A stretch of DNA of 64,000 bases from Haloterrigena turkmenica DSM 5511 (GTDB taxonomy: Archaea > Halobacteriota > Halobacteria > Halobacteriales > Natrialbaceae): NCBI RefSeq assembly GCF_000025325.1, contig NC_013747.1, forward strand, positions 107,944 through 171,943, given 5' to 3'. Positions 1 through 9,465 of the stretch are shown in pieces. The translations under genes and the position numbers were made by a program. How positions within the stretch are numbered: the first letter of the stretch is position 1; every line of letters begins with the position of its first letter. A model generated the notes under the pieces. It did no database searches. It saw only the letters and a program-made list of their open reading frames with translations, and had not been told where the DNA came from.

Positions 1-450
1 GTCTTTCTCGTCATTCTGACCGCCGGCCCCACCGTAATCGGCCTCGAACCGCTGGTCGTTCTCGCGCTGGCCGGGGCGGGGTACGCCAACTACCAGTTCC
101 GGGAGTACCTCCGGCCCGATCAGCCCTTCTACTTCGGCCCGCGGACCCAAGAGGAGTTCGAGGCCGTCCTCGAGACCGAAGTCGCCGCGGGATCGCCGGT
201 CGACGCCGAAGCCGCCGATACTGAAACCGCCGATAGTGACGTCGCCGATCCCGGGGCAGCCGCCGGCGAAACAGCGCCGGGAACGGCCGCCGCGGGAACC
301 ACCTCGAGCCCTACTAGTACCGCCTCGAGTCCCGCCGGTACCGAGCCCGCCGAAGACGGGGCGGAGTTCGACCATCCGGGCGCCGAACCGGCCGCCGCGT
401 CCGACTCGAGCGAGCGCGGGATCCTGCCGAAGTTCATGCGCCGGCTCTAG
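1..450 (+). CDS. C-terminal part of a membrane protein (5' end outside window)
   Basis: The frame is open from the first base to a TAG at 448-450, giving 149 residues with no start, so the N-terminus lies upstream of the window. The visible part starts with hydrophobic residues (VFLVILTAGP, then LVVLALAGAGYANYQF), consistent with one or two membrane segments. An acidic cytoplasmic-type stretch (YFGPRTQEEFEAV) and a long low-complexity Ala/Thr/Ser/Glu/Pro tail follow, and the protein ends in ILPKFMRRL. Such Ala/Glu-rich tails are common in haloarchaeal membrane proteins and carry no family signal. I do not recognise the family. A reverse ORF over the same bases is a codon-bias shadow. Confidence 0.7.
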   Translation, partial: VFLVILTAGPTVIGLEPLVVLALAGAGYANYQFREYLRPDQPFYFGPRTQEEFEAVLETEVAAGSPVDAEAADTETADSDVADPGAAAGETAPGTAAAGTTSSPTSTASSPAGTEPAEDGAEFDHPGAEPAAASDSSERGILPKFMRRL

Positions 451-828
451 CGAGTTCGAGCGGGTTCTCGCTGAGTCGGGACAGTAGCGAACGCTGCGTA
501 GCAGAGGCGTAGTTCTGGTCACTAGCACGGTTTAGAATGTGTGCACCGTCTAGAATGTGTAAGCGGTGTTCGTGCTGCCGATACTTCATCGCGAGCGCGA
601 GCGGATGAATCGTCCGAGACGGCCAGACGAGAGCGAACACTATCGTCGAGAGACGGGTAGGAGAGCAACGCCTCGAGACACCGATCGCAGCGGTCGTCGA
701 ACGCGGCAGTCGCTGTGCGGACCTCGTAACCGTTCGGGATATCCAGTACCAGTACGCTTTTATTCCGTGGAGATCTTTTACCGAAATGACGCTTTCAGGC
801 GCTTGCGAAATCCACGTCCCCTCATCGA
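451..828. other. 378-bp intergenic region, no gene seen
   Basis: No frame here shows protein-like composition; the open frames are Arg/Ser-rich shadows of flanking codon bias. A near-duplicate short phrase, 'tagaatgtgt', occurs at about 532-541 and 551-560. The stretch just before 829 contains 'gcttttattcc' and 'gatcttttacc', either of which could be a TATA-like element for the downstream regulator. Confidence 0.5.
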
Positions 829-2967
829 ATGTCCCCCGAGAACCGTCCCGGCCCGATCATACACCTCTCGACGTCTCACTCGGAGTCGCTCCAAGAACGG
901 CTTCGCGAAGCGACGCCATCTGACGTTCGCTCGATGCCACCGACGACTCACGAGGACGATCTCGAGGCCGTCTCCGACGGGAGAGACGAGTCGAGGGCGA
1001 AAGACGAGTCCGACGCGGAGCCGTCGGTTCCCGTCGGGATCGTCCTCGAACTCGAGTCTCCCGAACGGGTACGGACTGCCCTGGAGCGACTGTCCGGAGC
1101 GTGGCTGGACGCGCCGACGGTCGTCGCTCCGCCGACCGGCAGTGAAGCGCTCGCGGCGGCGGCGCTGCGGGGCGACGCCGACGAGTACGCGCCCCTCGAC
1201 GGCGACGGGGATCCGGTCGAGCGAATCCTCGACGCGATTCGACCGCCTCGCGGGACGGCCGACGAGGCAGCCAGCGCCCACGAGAGCGACGGCGAACCGA
1301 CGGCGGCGAACGGTGCAGGCCCGGCAGTGGGCGCCTCCACAGCCCCGGTCGAGAGACAGCCGTCGACGGAATCGACCGGCGAGTACCACCGCATCCTCGC
1401 GAACGAGTTACCCGACGAGGCCTTCGTCATCGCCGCCGACGGCACCTACCTCGAGGCGAAGGTCCGGCCCGACGCCGCCGATCTCTACACGACGACGGCC
1501 GACGAACTGCCCGGGAAGACACTCATGGAGGTGTTTCCCGACGACGACGCCGAGGAGTTACAGGCGTGTATCGATCGAACGCTCCGGACCGGCGATATAC
1601 AGTCGATCGAATATGCGGCGAAGACGACCGACGGCCGCCGACGGTACGAGGGGCGGGTCGTCCCGATCGACGAACCGATCGACGGCCGGAAGGCCGTCGT
1701 CTGGCTCGCCAGAGACATTACTGAGCGGATCCAGCGAGAGCGGGAACTGCGATCGCGACGGGACGAACTCGAGACGCTCAACAGGATCAGCGCGGTCGTC
1801 GGACGGGTGATCGATACGCTGGTCGAGGCCCCCTCCCGGGAGGCCATCGAACGGGAGGTCTGCGACCAGCTCGTCGAGTCGGAACTGTACTGCGGGGCCT
1901 GGATCACCGAGCGAACGGGCGAGGGAACCCTCGCCTTCCGAACCGGCGCCGGCGACGTAGACGCGCACCTCGACTGCGCGAACGAACTCGAGGAGGGCCA
2001 CGAGTGTCTGGTCCAGCAGGCCGTCGAGACCGGCGAGATCCAAACGGAGACGAAGATTCCGACGAGCGATTCGATACCCGAACCGCTTCGGGCGGCCGCC
2101 CGGGCGGACGGCGTCCGATCCGCGATCGCCGCTCCGATCAGTCACAACGACTCGGTCTACGGCGTGCTGACGGTCCTCGCGGGCCGCGAAGACGCCTTCG
2201 GAGAGAGCGAGCGATCCGGATTCGGCCTGCTCGGCGAGACGATCGGCTTTACGATCATGGCCGTCAAGAACCGCCAGCTGCTGTTTTCCGACACGGTCGT
2301 CGAACTCGAGTTCCGGATCGACGGCGGCGATACCTTCTCGTTCGACCTCTCCGAGCGGTACGACTGTACCGTCTCGCTCGAGTGGGCCGGGACGACGACG
2401 GACGGCCGTACCGTCCAGTACGTCACGATCGACGGCCTCGACGGCGAGACCGTCCTCGAGGAGGCCGACGCCCACCCGTCGATCGAGAACTGTCGGCTCA
2501 TTCACGACGGCTGCGAGAGCTGCACGGTCGAGATGCGCCTCGCGAAGTCGGGGGTCCGGACGCTCGCGAACCACGGCGCGACGTTCCGCGAGGTCACCGT
2601 CGACGACGGCGTGGGAACCTGTCTGATCGAGGTCTCCCAGGACGCGAACGTCCGCGAGATCGCGAAGGCGTTGACCGTGATCTACGAGAACACCGAACTC
2701 GTCGCGCGCCGCGAGATCGACCGTCCGGTTCGAACCGCCGCCCAGCGGCGGGATCGCGTCTTCGATCAACTGACCGATCGACAGCTGACGACGCTGCGAC
2801 TCGCCTACTACAGCGGCTTCTTCGAGTGGCCCCGCGAGAGCACCGGCGAAGAGATCGCCGAGGCGATGGACGTCTCGCCGCCGACGATGCACCAGCACCT
2901 CCGGAAAGGGATGAAGGCGGTCCTCGAGGAGTTCTTCGAAGCCGGCGGCGGCCCGGAGCTGAACTGA
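829..2967 (+). CDS. Bat-like multidomain regulator (PAS-GAF-BAT-HTH_10)
   Basis: This 712-residue protein has the layout of bacterio-opsin-activator-type haloarchaeal regulators. Residues 1-140 form a degenerate receiver-like region with a charged linker. A PAS domain spans about 184-293 and ends in the usual ARDITERIQRE linker. A GAF domain spans about 320-477, the BAT-associated domain about 485-635, and an HTH_10 helix-turn-helix about 644-700 (GFFEWPRESTGEEIAEAMDV, then a recognition helix around PTMHQHL). It probably senses a small ligand or redox signal and binds promoter DNA. ATG 829 is the first start giving the full N-terminus. The C-terminal HTH closely matches the one in the 59830-63051 protein. 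The target promoters cannot be told from sequence. Confidence 0.9.
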   Translation: MSPENRPGPIIHLSTSHSESLQERLREATPSDVRSMPPTTHEDDLEAVSDGRDESRAKDESDAEPSVPVGIVLELESPERVRTALERLSGAWLDAPTVVAPPTGSEALAAAALRGDADEYAPLDGDGDPVERILDAIRPPRGTADEAASAHESDGEPTAANGAGPAVGASTAPVERQPSTESTGEYHRILANELPDEAFVIAADGTYLEAKVRPDAADLYTTTADELPGKTLMEVFPDDDAEELQACIDRTLRTGDIQSIEYAAKTTDGRRRYEGRVVPIDEPIDGRKAVVWLARDITERIQRERELRSRRDELETLNRISAVVGRVIDTLVEAPSREAIEREVCDQLVESELYCGAWITERTGEGTLAFRTGAGDVDAHLDCANELEEGHECLVQQAVETGEIQTETKIPTSDSIPEPLRAAARADGVRSAIAAPISHNDSVYGVLTVLAGREDAFGESERSGFGLLGETIGFTIMAVKNRQLLFSDTVVELEFRIDGGDTFSFDLSERYDCTVSLEWAGTTTDGRTVQYVTIDGLDGETVLEEADAHPSIENCRLIHDGCESCTVEMRLAKSGVRTLANHGATFREVTVDDGVGTCLIEVSQDANVREIAKALTVIYENTELVARREIDRPVRTAAQRRDRVFDQLTDRQLTTLRLAYYSGFFEWPRESTGEEIAEAMDVSPPTMHQHLRKGMKAVLEEFFEAGGGPELN

Positions 2968-3022
2968 GCGGCAGTCGACCGGCGGACCGCTCGGCAAGAT
3001 CGGCGGTCGGTCACCACGTTCG

Positions 3023-3046
3023 TTCACCGGAAACTCGGTGTGTCGA
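3023..3046 (+). repeat. Outlying origin-recognition-box-like sequence
   Basis: GTTCACCGGAAACTCGGTGT followed by GTCG matches the repeat of the 10.7-11.9 kb origin (TTTCACCGGAAACGTGGTGT) with a few differences. It lies alone in an intergenic gap about 7.6 kb from that origin. It may be a weak Orc1 site or a relic. Confidence 0.5.
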
Positions 3047-3224
3047 GCCGAAATCCGACCTTGCGGTCGAAAGGTACCGGTACGGAGCAGAGACGGCATG
3101 TCGACCGTCACTCGACCGGAGGTACCCACCGGTCATCGACGCGCTCACTGCGTAGGCCCCACCGGAAGTCGAGGACGAATACGTCACGAATGTCGATACT
3201 CACGAGATGGTAAAGGAGATCCAT

Positions 3225-3608
3225 ATGAACCCGAGCGACGATGCGAGCGCGTCGCCGTCCTCCAACTGCGATGGGAACGACGAGCAGTCCGACGGCAAGC
3301 AGCCGCTGTTCAGGGGAGGGTGCAACGACGTGACAGCGAACGTGCCGATCGAAGGACTCTACGAGGGGTCGAACGGTCGCTACTACACCGACTGTCAGCT
3401 CAGGCGGCGGCTTCGGACCGACCGCTGGGCGCCGTGCATTCGACAGCGCGATCCGGACCGACGACTGGTGGAAACGCGCGACGGCTCGCTGCTGTTGCTG
3501 ACGCCGACCGACGACCTCCCCGCGTGGGCCGAGCTCCGAATCGACGACCGTGGCGCTCGCGTCGTCGACACGCGGCGGCCGGTCCCGAACGGGTCGCTGC
3601 CGAAGTAG
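3225..3608 (+). CDS. Hypothetical small protein
   Basis: The 127-residue product starts at ATG 3225. An in-frame ATG at 3207 would add six residues, but the bases between the two are AAAGGAGATCC, a strong Shine-Dalgarno correctly spaced for 3225, so the downstream start is preferred. The N-terminus is Asp/Ser-rich. The core contains two Cys pairs at wide spacing (FRGGCND, YTDCQLRRR, WAPCIRQRD), then a beta-rich segment (GSLLLLTPTDDLPAWAELRI). I do not recognise a family. The protein is soluble, with no leader or membrane segment. Composition matches the flanking core genes, so it does not look newly acquired. Confidence 0.65.
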   Translation: MNPSDDASASPSSNCDGNDEQSDGKQPLFRGGCNDVTANVPIEGLYEGSNGRYYTDCQLRRRLRTDRWAPCIRQRDPDRRLVETRDGSLLLLTPTDDLPAWAELRIDDRGARVVDTRRPVPNGSLPK

Positions 3609-3704
3609 TCGCCGCCAGCGATTTTGACAGCTGCGGCGGGTCACCGATAAGCGGCGAATATGTGAACCGATAGGAACTGGCCGTCGGCCGCGAGAGCCGT
3701 CGGT

Positions 3705-4469
3705 GTGAAGCGACGCGTGTTTCTCGGGGCCGTCGGCTCGCTTACCTCCGTCGGCACGTTAGCGTATACGACTCGAGAGCCGGTCGAAACCCTCGAGATC
3801 CGCGTCTGGCTCTCGAGGGGCGCCGCGGCGTACGACGGCGTCGGCGAGCGGATTCGAGAGTACCTCGAGCGGATCTGCGATCTCGAGTACTGGACGCTCG
3901 AGTGCTCGGTCGGCGGCACCGTCGACGTCTCGACCGAAGACGGGGCGCGCGTCACGAGCAGCGGGGAGTGGCCGCTGATGCTCGCGGCGGGCGCGGTGGG
4001 AGCGCACGCGGTCACCCCCGTCGCCGACGTCAACCTGCTCGTCACGGACGGACAGATGCGACGGACGCCGACCGGATACGGACTCCCGCACGTCGCGTCG
4101 GTCGGCGGCGCCCGGCACGTCGCCTCGCTCGAGTCGTTCGACGACCTCCTCTCGAGGCCGGCGGCGAACGCCGAGCGGGGTATCGTGCCGAAGGAACCGG
4201 CGACGCGCTCGATGCAGGTGCTCGTCCACGAGATCGGCCACGCGCTCGGGCTGGATCACGAACACGGGATCTCCTTCCGGGACGGCAACGCGATCGTCGC
4301 GACGCCGATGCTGAGCAGCTACGCCTGGAACGGCGACGCTGACGTCGAACGCTCGGCGTGCGGACGATCGTATCCGGAGCCAGCGGATGGCCCGCGAAAG
4401 CTCAGTCTGGCGTTCTCCTCGTGTGCGCGACGCGAACTCGCCGCGTACAGCGGCAGCAGGGTCGGATAG
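3705..4469 (+). CDS. Secreted zinc metallopeptidase, metzincin-like
   Basis: The 254-residue protein begins at a GTG with a twin-arginine type leader (MKRRVFLGAVGSL), so export or membrane anchoring is likely. The zinc site is HEIGHALGLDH at about residues 175-185, the HExxHxxGxxH signature of metzincins (His175, Glu176, His179, His185). A Met follows about 25 residues later (ATPMLSSYAW) and could be the Met-turn. Family knowledge predicts one zinc and endopeptidase activity. The substrate is unknown; the protein is short, with a compact catalytic region and about 140 residues before the zinc motif. No inhibitor or sorting gene is adjacent. Confidence 0.8.
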   Translation: MKRRVFLGAVGSLTSVGTLAYTTREPVETLEIRVWLSRGAAAYDGVGERIREYLERICDLEYWTLECSVGGTVDVSTEDGARVTSSGEWPLMLAAGAVGAHAVTPVADVNLLVTDGQMRRTPTGYGLPHVASVGGARHVASLESFDDLLSRPAANAERGIVPKEPATRSMQVLVHEIGHALGLDHEHGISFRDGNAIVATPMLSSYAWNGDADVERSACGRSYPEPADGPRKLSLAFSSCARRELAAYSGSRVG

Positions 4470-4653
4470 GCGAGGATAAGCAAGGATAGATGAGGAGAGG
4501 AGAGGATAACAGCAACGCGGAAACCGAAGATCGTCTCCGACCGTCCTCGAGGTCGGCCACCGACAACGATCGACCGCCGGCTCTCGGCGGTACAACGCCA
4601 CGCTACTCGCAGCTTCGAGACGGATCGTCCGGACGAACCGGGGCAGAAACGGA

Positions 4654-5007
4654 TTACTCGTCGTCGTCGCTCTCGTCCTCGCCGCGGACGAAACTCGCCT
4701 GTGGGTCCCCGTTGTCGTCGACCCCGCCGGCGCTCGGGCCTTCGATGAGCGCGTCGAAGTCGTCAACCTCGTCGTACTGATCGCGATAGACGAGCGCCGC
4801 CTTTCCGGTCGACGTAATCTCGTACAGCCCGGACCGCTCGGCAGGACCGATTTTGCGAACCAGTCCGTAATCTTCGAGTACCGGTAATCGAGTGTTGATG
4901 TTCTTACGACTCTTCCCCGTGTGTTCGGCGAGATTCGTTGCGACGTTCCGGCCTTTCTCCTCGAGCGCCTCAAGGATCAAGAAATCAGTAGGTTGACGCA
5001 GTTTCAC
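4654..5007 (-). CDS. Winged-helix regulator, PhiH1-repressor type
   Basis: The 117-residue protein opens with a winged helix (RQPTDFLILEALEEKGRNVA, then KSRKNINTRLPVLEDYGLVRKIG) and a wing (SGLYEITSTGKAAL). An acidic tail ends in DDDE. This is the layout of the small haloarchaeal regulators related to the phage PhiH repressor. It probably binds its own or nearby promoter DNA as a dimer. The 260 bp upstream is AT-rich compared with its surroundings and would hold the promoter and operator. It sits alone, convergent with the peptidase gene. Confidence 0.8.
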   Translation of the reverse strand: MKLRQPTDFLILEALEEKGRNVATNLAEHTGKSRKNINTRLPVLEDYGLVRKIGPAERSGLYEITSTGKAALVYRDQYDEVDDFDALIEGPSAGGVDDNGDPQASFVRGEDESDDDE

Positions 5008-5267
5008 TATCGTTCACTCTCGGGATGAACTATATTTCCAGTGGTAACTAATACTTTCGGCTTTCCCGTTTGGGTTATCAGTTCCAAAGGATACTGAAAA
5101 CAGAATATAGAGCCGAATAATTGAACGCATTCGAACATATTAGCGTCGACTTACACGGCTTTCGTTTCAAACCATCTGATTGTCAGTCGGCCTACATTCG
5201 TGCGAGAGTCGGTAGTCGCCACGACCGCGGAAATGAACCGTACGGGAGCGGGTCGGCCGGTCGGTCG

Positions 5268-6152
5268 TCAGGTTCGGAACGGCCCGTCGATCGATCCGCT
5301 AGCGCCGATCGCAGATTCGGCCGGCGCACTCGCCTTCGAGACGCTCCGCTCGAGCGTTTCGGTCGCGATCGATTCGAGCCACTCGAGGAACCGCGCGACG
5401 GCGTCCGGCGAGTCGAGCCGATAGGACGCGGCCGACGGCTCGTCGCCGCCGACGCGTATCCCGATCCCGTCGGGTTCGACGGTCCGAAACGCCGATTCGT
5501 CGGTCACGTCGTCGCCGATATAGAGCGGGACGGCCCCCGGCGGCATATCAGCCGCGATTAACGCGACCGCGTTCCCCTTCCCCCACGGGATCGACGGCCC
5601 GATTTCGAGGATGCGCTTCCCGGACGACACCTCGAGGGCGTCGCCGCCGAAGCGGTCGACCACCGCGTGCGTCCGCCGCTGGACGGTCGGCCGCATCGCC
5701 GGCGGCACGGACCGGTAGTGTACCGTCCCCGTCAATCGCTTGTTTTCGATCCGGGCGTTCGGGATCGGCTCGAGGACCGACTCGAGGATCCCGCACACCT
5801 CGTCGATGCGCGCCGCGCGTTTGCGCGCGACCGGGTGGACGGCGAGCGAGTCGTTTCGCTCGAGTTCGAGCCCGTGATTGCCAGCGTAGATCGACGGGCC
5901 GTCGATGCGGTCGCGAACGTCGGCCAGCGCGCGGCCGCTGACGATCGCCGTCGAGACCGACGGATCGGCCGCCAGCGACGCGACCGCCGCCTCGTTTTCC
6001 GCCGTCGGCGCCGCCGCGTCGGGATCCTCGACGATCGGCGCGAGCGTGCCGTCGAAGTCCAGACAGCAACACAGCCTCGTGCCGGCGTCGAGTCGCGAAC
6101 GGATCCGGTCCCGCGCCTCGTCAACTGGACGGGGAGGGGTTTCGTCCGACAT
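5268..6152 (-). CDS. otsB: Trehalose-6-phosphate phosphatase
   Basis: The 294-residue HAD-superfamily enzyme removes phosphate from trehalose 6-phosphate, the second step of the OtsAB pathway. Motif I is LDFDGTLAPIVED near residues 32-44, with nucleophile Asp and general-acid Asp. IVSGR is motif II. The cap domain contains NHGLELE, and motif IV is IGDDVTDESAF. Start ATG 6152 overlaps the otsA stop (TGATG); a GTG one codon earlier would give a 4-base overlap. Either way the two genes are translationally coupled and form one operon. Trehalose is a known compatible solute in many Natrialbales. Confidence 0.93.
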   Translation of the reverse strand: MSDETPPRPVDEARDRIRSRLDAGTRLCCCLDFDGTLAPIVEDPDAAAPTAENEAAVASLAADPSVSTAIVSGRALADVRDRIDGPSIYAGNHGLELERNDSLAVHPVARKRAARIDEVCGILESVLEPIPNARIENKRLTGTVHYRSVPPAMRPTVQRRTHAVVDRFGGDALEVSSGKRILEIGPSIPWGKGNAVALIAADMPPGAVPLYIGDDVTDESAFRTVEPDGIGIRVGGDEPSAASYRLDSPDAVARFLEWLESIATETLERSVSKASAPAESAIGASGSIDGPFRT

Positions 6153-7906
6153 CACACTGTCGAGGGGTGTTCGTTCGTGTCCCCGTCCAAACTTGACCGA
6201 GAGTCCGATCGAGAGTCGCCTCCGCGGTCGGTGCTCCGGCCTGCGTCGGTATCCGAACCGGCGTCGGAATCAGGGTCGCGATCGGAATCGGCGTCGGAGC
6301 CGCGAGCCCCGCCGCCGCGTCGTTCGTCGGCGTGGATCCGGCGAATCCAGTCGAACTGGGTCTCCATCCACCACTCGAGGTCACCGTCGAAGACCCGGTT
6401 CCGGAGCGTGTTCATCCGGTGTTGGCGCTCGCGGGGCGCCATCGTAACCGCCGCCTCGAGTTGCGACGCGAAGCCGTCGACGTCGGTCGGATCGATCGTC
6501 AGCGCGTGCGACCCGAGCCGATCGTGGGCCCCGGTTCCCTCGCTCAGGACGAGCACACCGTCCCCGTCGACGTTCGCGGCGACGTACTCCTGGGCGACCA
6601 GGTTCATCCCGTCGACTAGCGGGCTCACGACCATCAGGTCGGCGCGGCGGTAGAGCCCGGACAGTTCCTCGTTCGAGAGGTAGTCTTCGGTGTAGACGAT
6701 CGGCTCCCAGTCGTCGGTTCCGAACCGCCGGTTGATCCGCGTCACTTCGCTCCTGACGAGGTTGCCGTGGCGCTGGTAGGCGTCGATATCGGTCCGGGAC
6801 GGCGTCGCCGTCTGGAGGAACGTAAACTCGCCGTGCCACCCCGGATTTCGCTCGAGGAACCGTTCGATCGCCGCCAGCCGTTCGGGGATCCCCTTCGAGT
6901 AATCGAGGCGATCGACGCCGAGCCCGATGACGTTCTCGCGGGAGATGTCGTAGCGGTCGAACAGCGACGAGAGCTGGTCCGATTCGACCGATCGCGCGTT
7001 CCCGTCGTGAGTCGGCGCGTCGACGCCCATCGGCGTCGCGACGACCCGCGTCGTTCCCCCGTCGTAGGCGACGGTCCGCTGGATTCGATCGACGTCGGCC
7101 CCCGGCAGGTATCGCTCGACGCAGTCGAGGAACTGTTCGACGTAGCGGTCGATGTGAAAGCCGAGCAAGTCGTTGCCGAGCAGGCCCTCGAGGATCGCCC
7201 GCCCGCCCGGGCAGTGCTGGAACGAGGCCGGCGTCGGCCACGGAATGTGCCAGAACTGGGCGACGGTCGTCGATCGGGGAACCGACTCCCGGATCATCCG
7301 CGGCGCGAGACCGAAGTGATAGTCCTGCACCCAGACCACGGAGTCGGGCTCGGCGTGTTCGGCCACCGCGTCGGCGAAGCGCTCGTTGACCGTCCGGTAC
7401 CACTCGAAATCGTTCGACCGGTTCTCGACGAGATCGACGAAGCCGTGACAGAGCGGCCAGAGCACGCGATTGCTGAACCCGTAGTAGTAGGAGTCGACCG
7501 CCTCCTCCGAGAGATCGATCCGCTGGAGGGTGTACGACTCGTCGTCCGGCGGCACCGCGATACAGCCGTCGTCGTCGGCGACGTCGAAGTCGGCCTCGCC
7601 GTCGCCCCAGGCGATCCAGGTTCCCTCGGAGGCCTGGACCACGGGATCGAGACCGGCCGTCAGGCCGCCGGTCGGTTCGTCGACCGTAATCGACGATGTG
7701 CCGGTCGATCGGTCGTCGCTATCGGCGTCCTCGAACGCCGAATCGTACTCGTGGCGGTACGGCTGGCGGTTCGAAACAACGATTAGAGAACCGGGACAGA
7801 CGGACCCGTCAGACCGCGAATCCGCGGTCGAGCGGCCGTATCCGTCGGCCCGTAACTGACGATTGCTCGGATGCGTCGACGGCAACCGCGCATCGGTAAA
7901 TCGCAT
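6152..7906 (-). CDS. otsA: Trehalose-6-phosphate synthase
   Basis: The 584-residue GT20 enzyme makes trehalose 6-phosphate from a nucleotide-glucose and glucose 6-phosphate. Recognisable blocks are LIVVSNRQPYRHE, GGLTAGLDPVVQ, VWVQDYHFGLAPRMI, FWHIPWPTPASF, LGVDRLDYSKGIPERL and the nucleotide-sugar loop LVAQEYVAANV. The N-terminus carries an extra Ser/Arg/Asp-rich segment of about 40 residues before the first strand. The C-terminus has a low-complexity Asp/Ser/Arg tail of about 50 residues (DADSDRDPDSDAGSD) not seen in bacterial OtsA. It is the first gene of the operon with otsB. Confidence 0.94.
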   Translation of the reverse strand: MRFTDARLPSTHPSNRQLRADGYGRSTADSRSDGSVCPGSLIVVSNRQPYRHEYDSAFEDADSDDRSTGTSSITVDEPTGGLTAGLDPVVQASEGTWIAWGDGEADFDVADDDGCIAVPPDDESYTLQRIDLSEEAVDSYYYGFSNRVLWPLCHGFVDLVENRSNDFEWYRTVNERFADAVAEHAEPDSVVWVQDYHFGLAPRMIRESVPRSTTVAQFWHIPWPTPASFQHCPGGRAILEGLLGNDLLGFHIDRYVEQFLDCVERYLPGADVDRIQRTVAYDGGTTRVVATPMGVDAPTHDGNARSVESDQLSSLFDRYDISRENVIGLGVDRLDYSKGIPERLAAIERFLERNPGWHGEFTFLQTATPSRTDIDAYQRHGNLVRSEVTRINRRFGTDDWEPIVYTEDYLSNEELSGLYRRADLMVVSPLVDGMNLVAQEYVAANVDGDGVLVLSEGTGAHDRLGSHALTIDPTDVDGFASQLEAAVTMAPRERQHRMNTLRNRVFDGDLEWWMETQFDWIRRIHADERRGGGARGSDADSDRDPDSDAGSDTDAGRSTDRGGDSRSDSRSSLDGDTNEHPSTV

Positions 7907-8136
7907 TCGCTGCTATTGACAACCTCGTCGCGGGTCGGTCCGCGGCCTGCAACCGCATGGAAGCCATATACGCGCTGCTACCTATCGATATCCGTTGACG
8001 GGCGCTGCACGGCGATTTCGGGCCGGTCGCGGCCGGTATCGATTCGCGTCGCTCCCCCATCTCGAGAGCGCCGGTTCGAGACCGAGGTCGCCGTTCCGAC
8101 CGAACGTTCTTTCCCCGGCCGACCGAATCCTCGCGT

Positions 8137-9330
8137 ATGCGATCCCCGTTCAAACGCCGTCTCGAGGCGTGTCAACGCCGACTCGAGCGCACCGACGCCG
8201 CGCTGGCCGTCCTCGTTCCGGGCCCGAATCTCACCTACCTGACCGGCTTCGAGGAATCACCGTCGGAGCGACACCTGCTGCTGTTCGTCCCGCAGGTCGG
8301 CGATCCGGTCGTCGTCGCGCCGGCGATGTACGACGCCCAGCTCCGGACGCTGCCGATCGAAACGCTCGCGGTACGGCTGTGGGACGACGATGACGACCCG
8401 CTCGAGGAAATCGAGGCGGTGCTGGCGGAGCTACTGCCGGCGGACGACGAGCGATCCGGCTCGTCTCGGGACGACGCGCCGACGATTCTCGTCGACGACC
8501 GCATGTGGGCGACGTTCACACAGGACCTGCGGGAGTGCGCGCCGGCGGCGACGTTCGACCTCGCCAGTCGTGTCCTCGAGGACCTCCGGATCCGGAAGGA
8601 CGACGTCGAACTCGCGGCGCTCCGGCGGGCCGGCGAGATCGCGGACCGCGTCTCGCTCGAGATCCGTTCCCGTGGAACCGAGCTGGTCGGGCGAACGGAA
8701 GCGGAACTGGCGAACGAGATCGAGGGGCTGCTCGCCGAGTACGGCGGCGGCGAGCCGGCGTTCGAGACGATCGTTGCGTCGGGACCCAACGGCGCCCGAC
8801 CCCACCACCACAGCGGCGACCGGGAGATCGAGCGCGGCGACCCGATCGTCCTGGATTTCGGGGCGTTCGTCGACGCCGACCTCGAGGACGGGACGGGCCG
8901 CTATCCCGGCGACCAGACGCGGACGATCGTCGTCGGCGACGAGCCCGCAGACGAGTACGAGCGGTACGATCGGGTACACGAGGTCGTCCGCGAGGCCCAG
9001 CAGCTCGCCGTCGAGACCGTCGAACCCGGCGTGACGGCCGGCGCGGTCGATCGGGCGGCGCGATCGGTCATCGAGGACGCCGGCTACGGCGACGAATTCG
9101 TCCACCGAACCGGTCACGGCGTCGGCCTCGAGGTCCACGAACCGCCCTACATCGTCGCGGACAACGACCGCGAACTCGAGCCCGGGATGGTCTTCTCCGT
9201 CGAACCGGGGATCTACCTCGAGGGCGAGTTCGGCGTCCGGATCGAAGACCTGGTCGTCGTCACCGAGGACGGCGCTGAGCGGCTGAACGAGTCGTCCCGC
9301 GGGTGGGAGACCGGCGAAATCCACTCGTAG
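8137..9330 (+). CDS. M24-family aminopeptidase, Xaa-Pro type
   Basis: The 397-residue protein has an N-terminal creatinase-like domain (residues 1-150, with LTYLTGFEESPSERHLLLFV) and a pita-bread catalytic domain. The five metal ligands are visible: Asp in VLDFGAFVD, Asp in YPGDQTRTIVV, His in RTGHGVGLEVHE, Glu in VEPGIYLEG and Glu in VRIEDLVVV. It probably removes N-terminal residues preceding proline from cytosolic peptides. The spacing of ligands matches prolidase/aminopeptidase P rather than methionine aminopeptidase. It stands alone between otsA and the origin region. Exact substrate cannot be told from sequence. Confidence 0.9.
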   Translation: MRSPFKRRLEACQRRLERTDAALAVLVPGPNLTYLTGFEESPSERHLLLFVPQVGDPVVVAPAMYDAQLRTLPIETLAVRLWDDDDDPLEEIEAVLAELLPADDERSGSSRDDAPTILVDDRMWATFTQDLRECAPAATFDLASRVLEDLRIRKDDVELAALRRAGEIADRVSLEIRSRGTELVGRTEAELANEIEGLLAEYGGGEPAFETIVASGPNGARPHHHSGDREIERGDPIVLDFGAFVDADLEDGTGRYPGDQTRTIVVGDEPADEYERYDRVHEVVREAQQLAVETVEPGVTAGAVDRAARSVIEDAGYGDEFVHRTGHGVGLEVHEPPYIVADNDRELEPGMVFSVEPGIYLEGEFGVRIEDLVVVTEDGAERLNESSRGWETGEIHS

Positions 9331-9335
9331 CAGCG

Positions 9336-9403
9336 GACACCGGGTTTCCGGTGAATCCACCGCCAAAAGACGCCGGAACGGACACCGGGCTTCCGGTGAA
9401 CGA
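9336..9403 (-). repeat. Two origin-box-like repeats downstream of orc1
   Basis: GACACCGGGTTTCCGGTGAA starts at 9336 and GACACCGGGCTTCCGGTGAA at 9381, 45 bp apart in the same orientation. Both resemble the reverse complement of the origin box (ACACCACGTTTCCGGTGAAA). They lie between the aminopeptidase stop and the orc1 stop. Confidence 0.6.
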
Positions 9404-9465
9404 CCTCGAGAAAGAGCGAACGATTCCGCTCGTCGATCGCGAGGGTCGAGTCGAACAGCGGGGCA

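Noticed and set aside
566..1810. Long Arg/Ser-rich plus-strand ORF over the Bat-like gene
   Set aside because: It is a frame shadow of a high-GC gene; the amino-acid composition is basic and low-complexity, opposite to haloarchaeal proteins.
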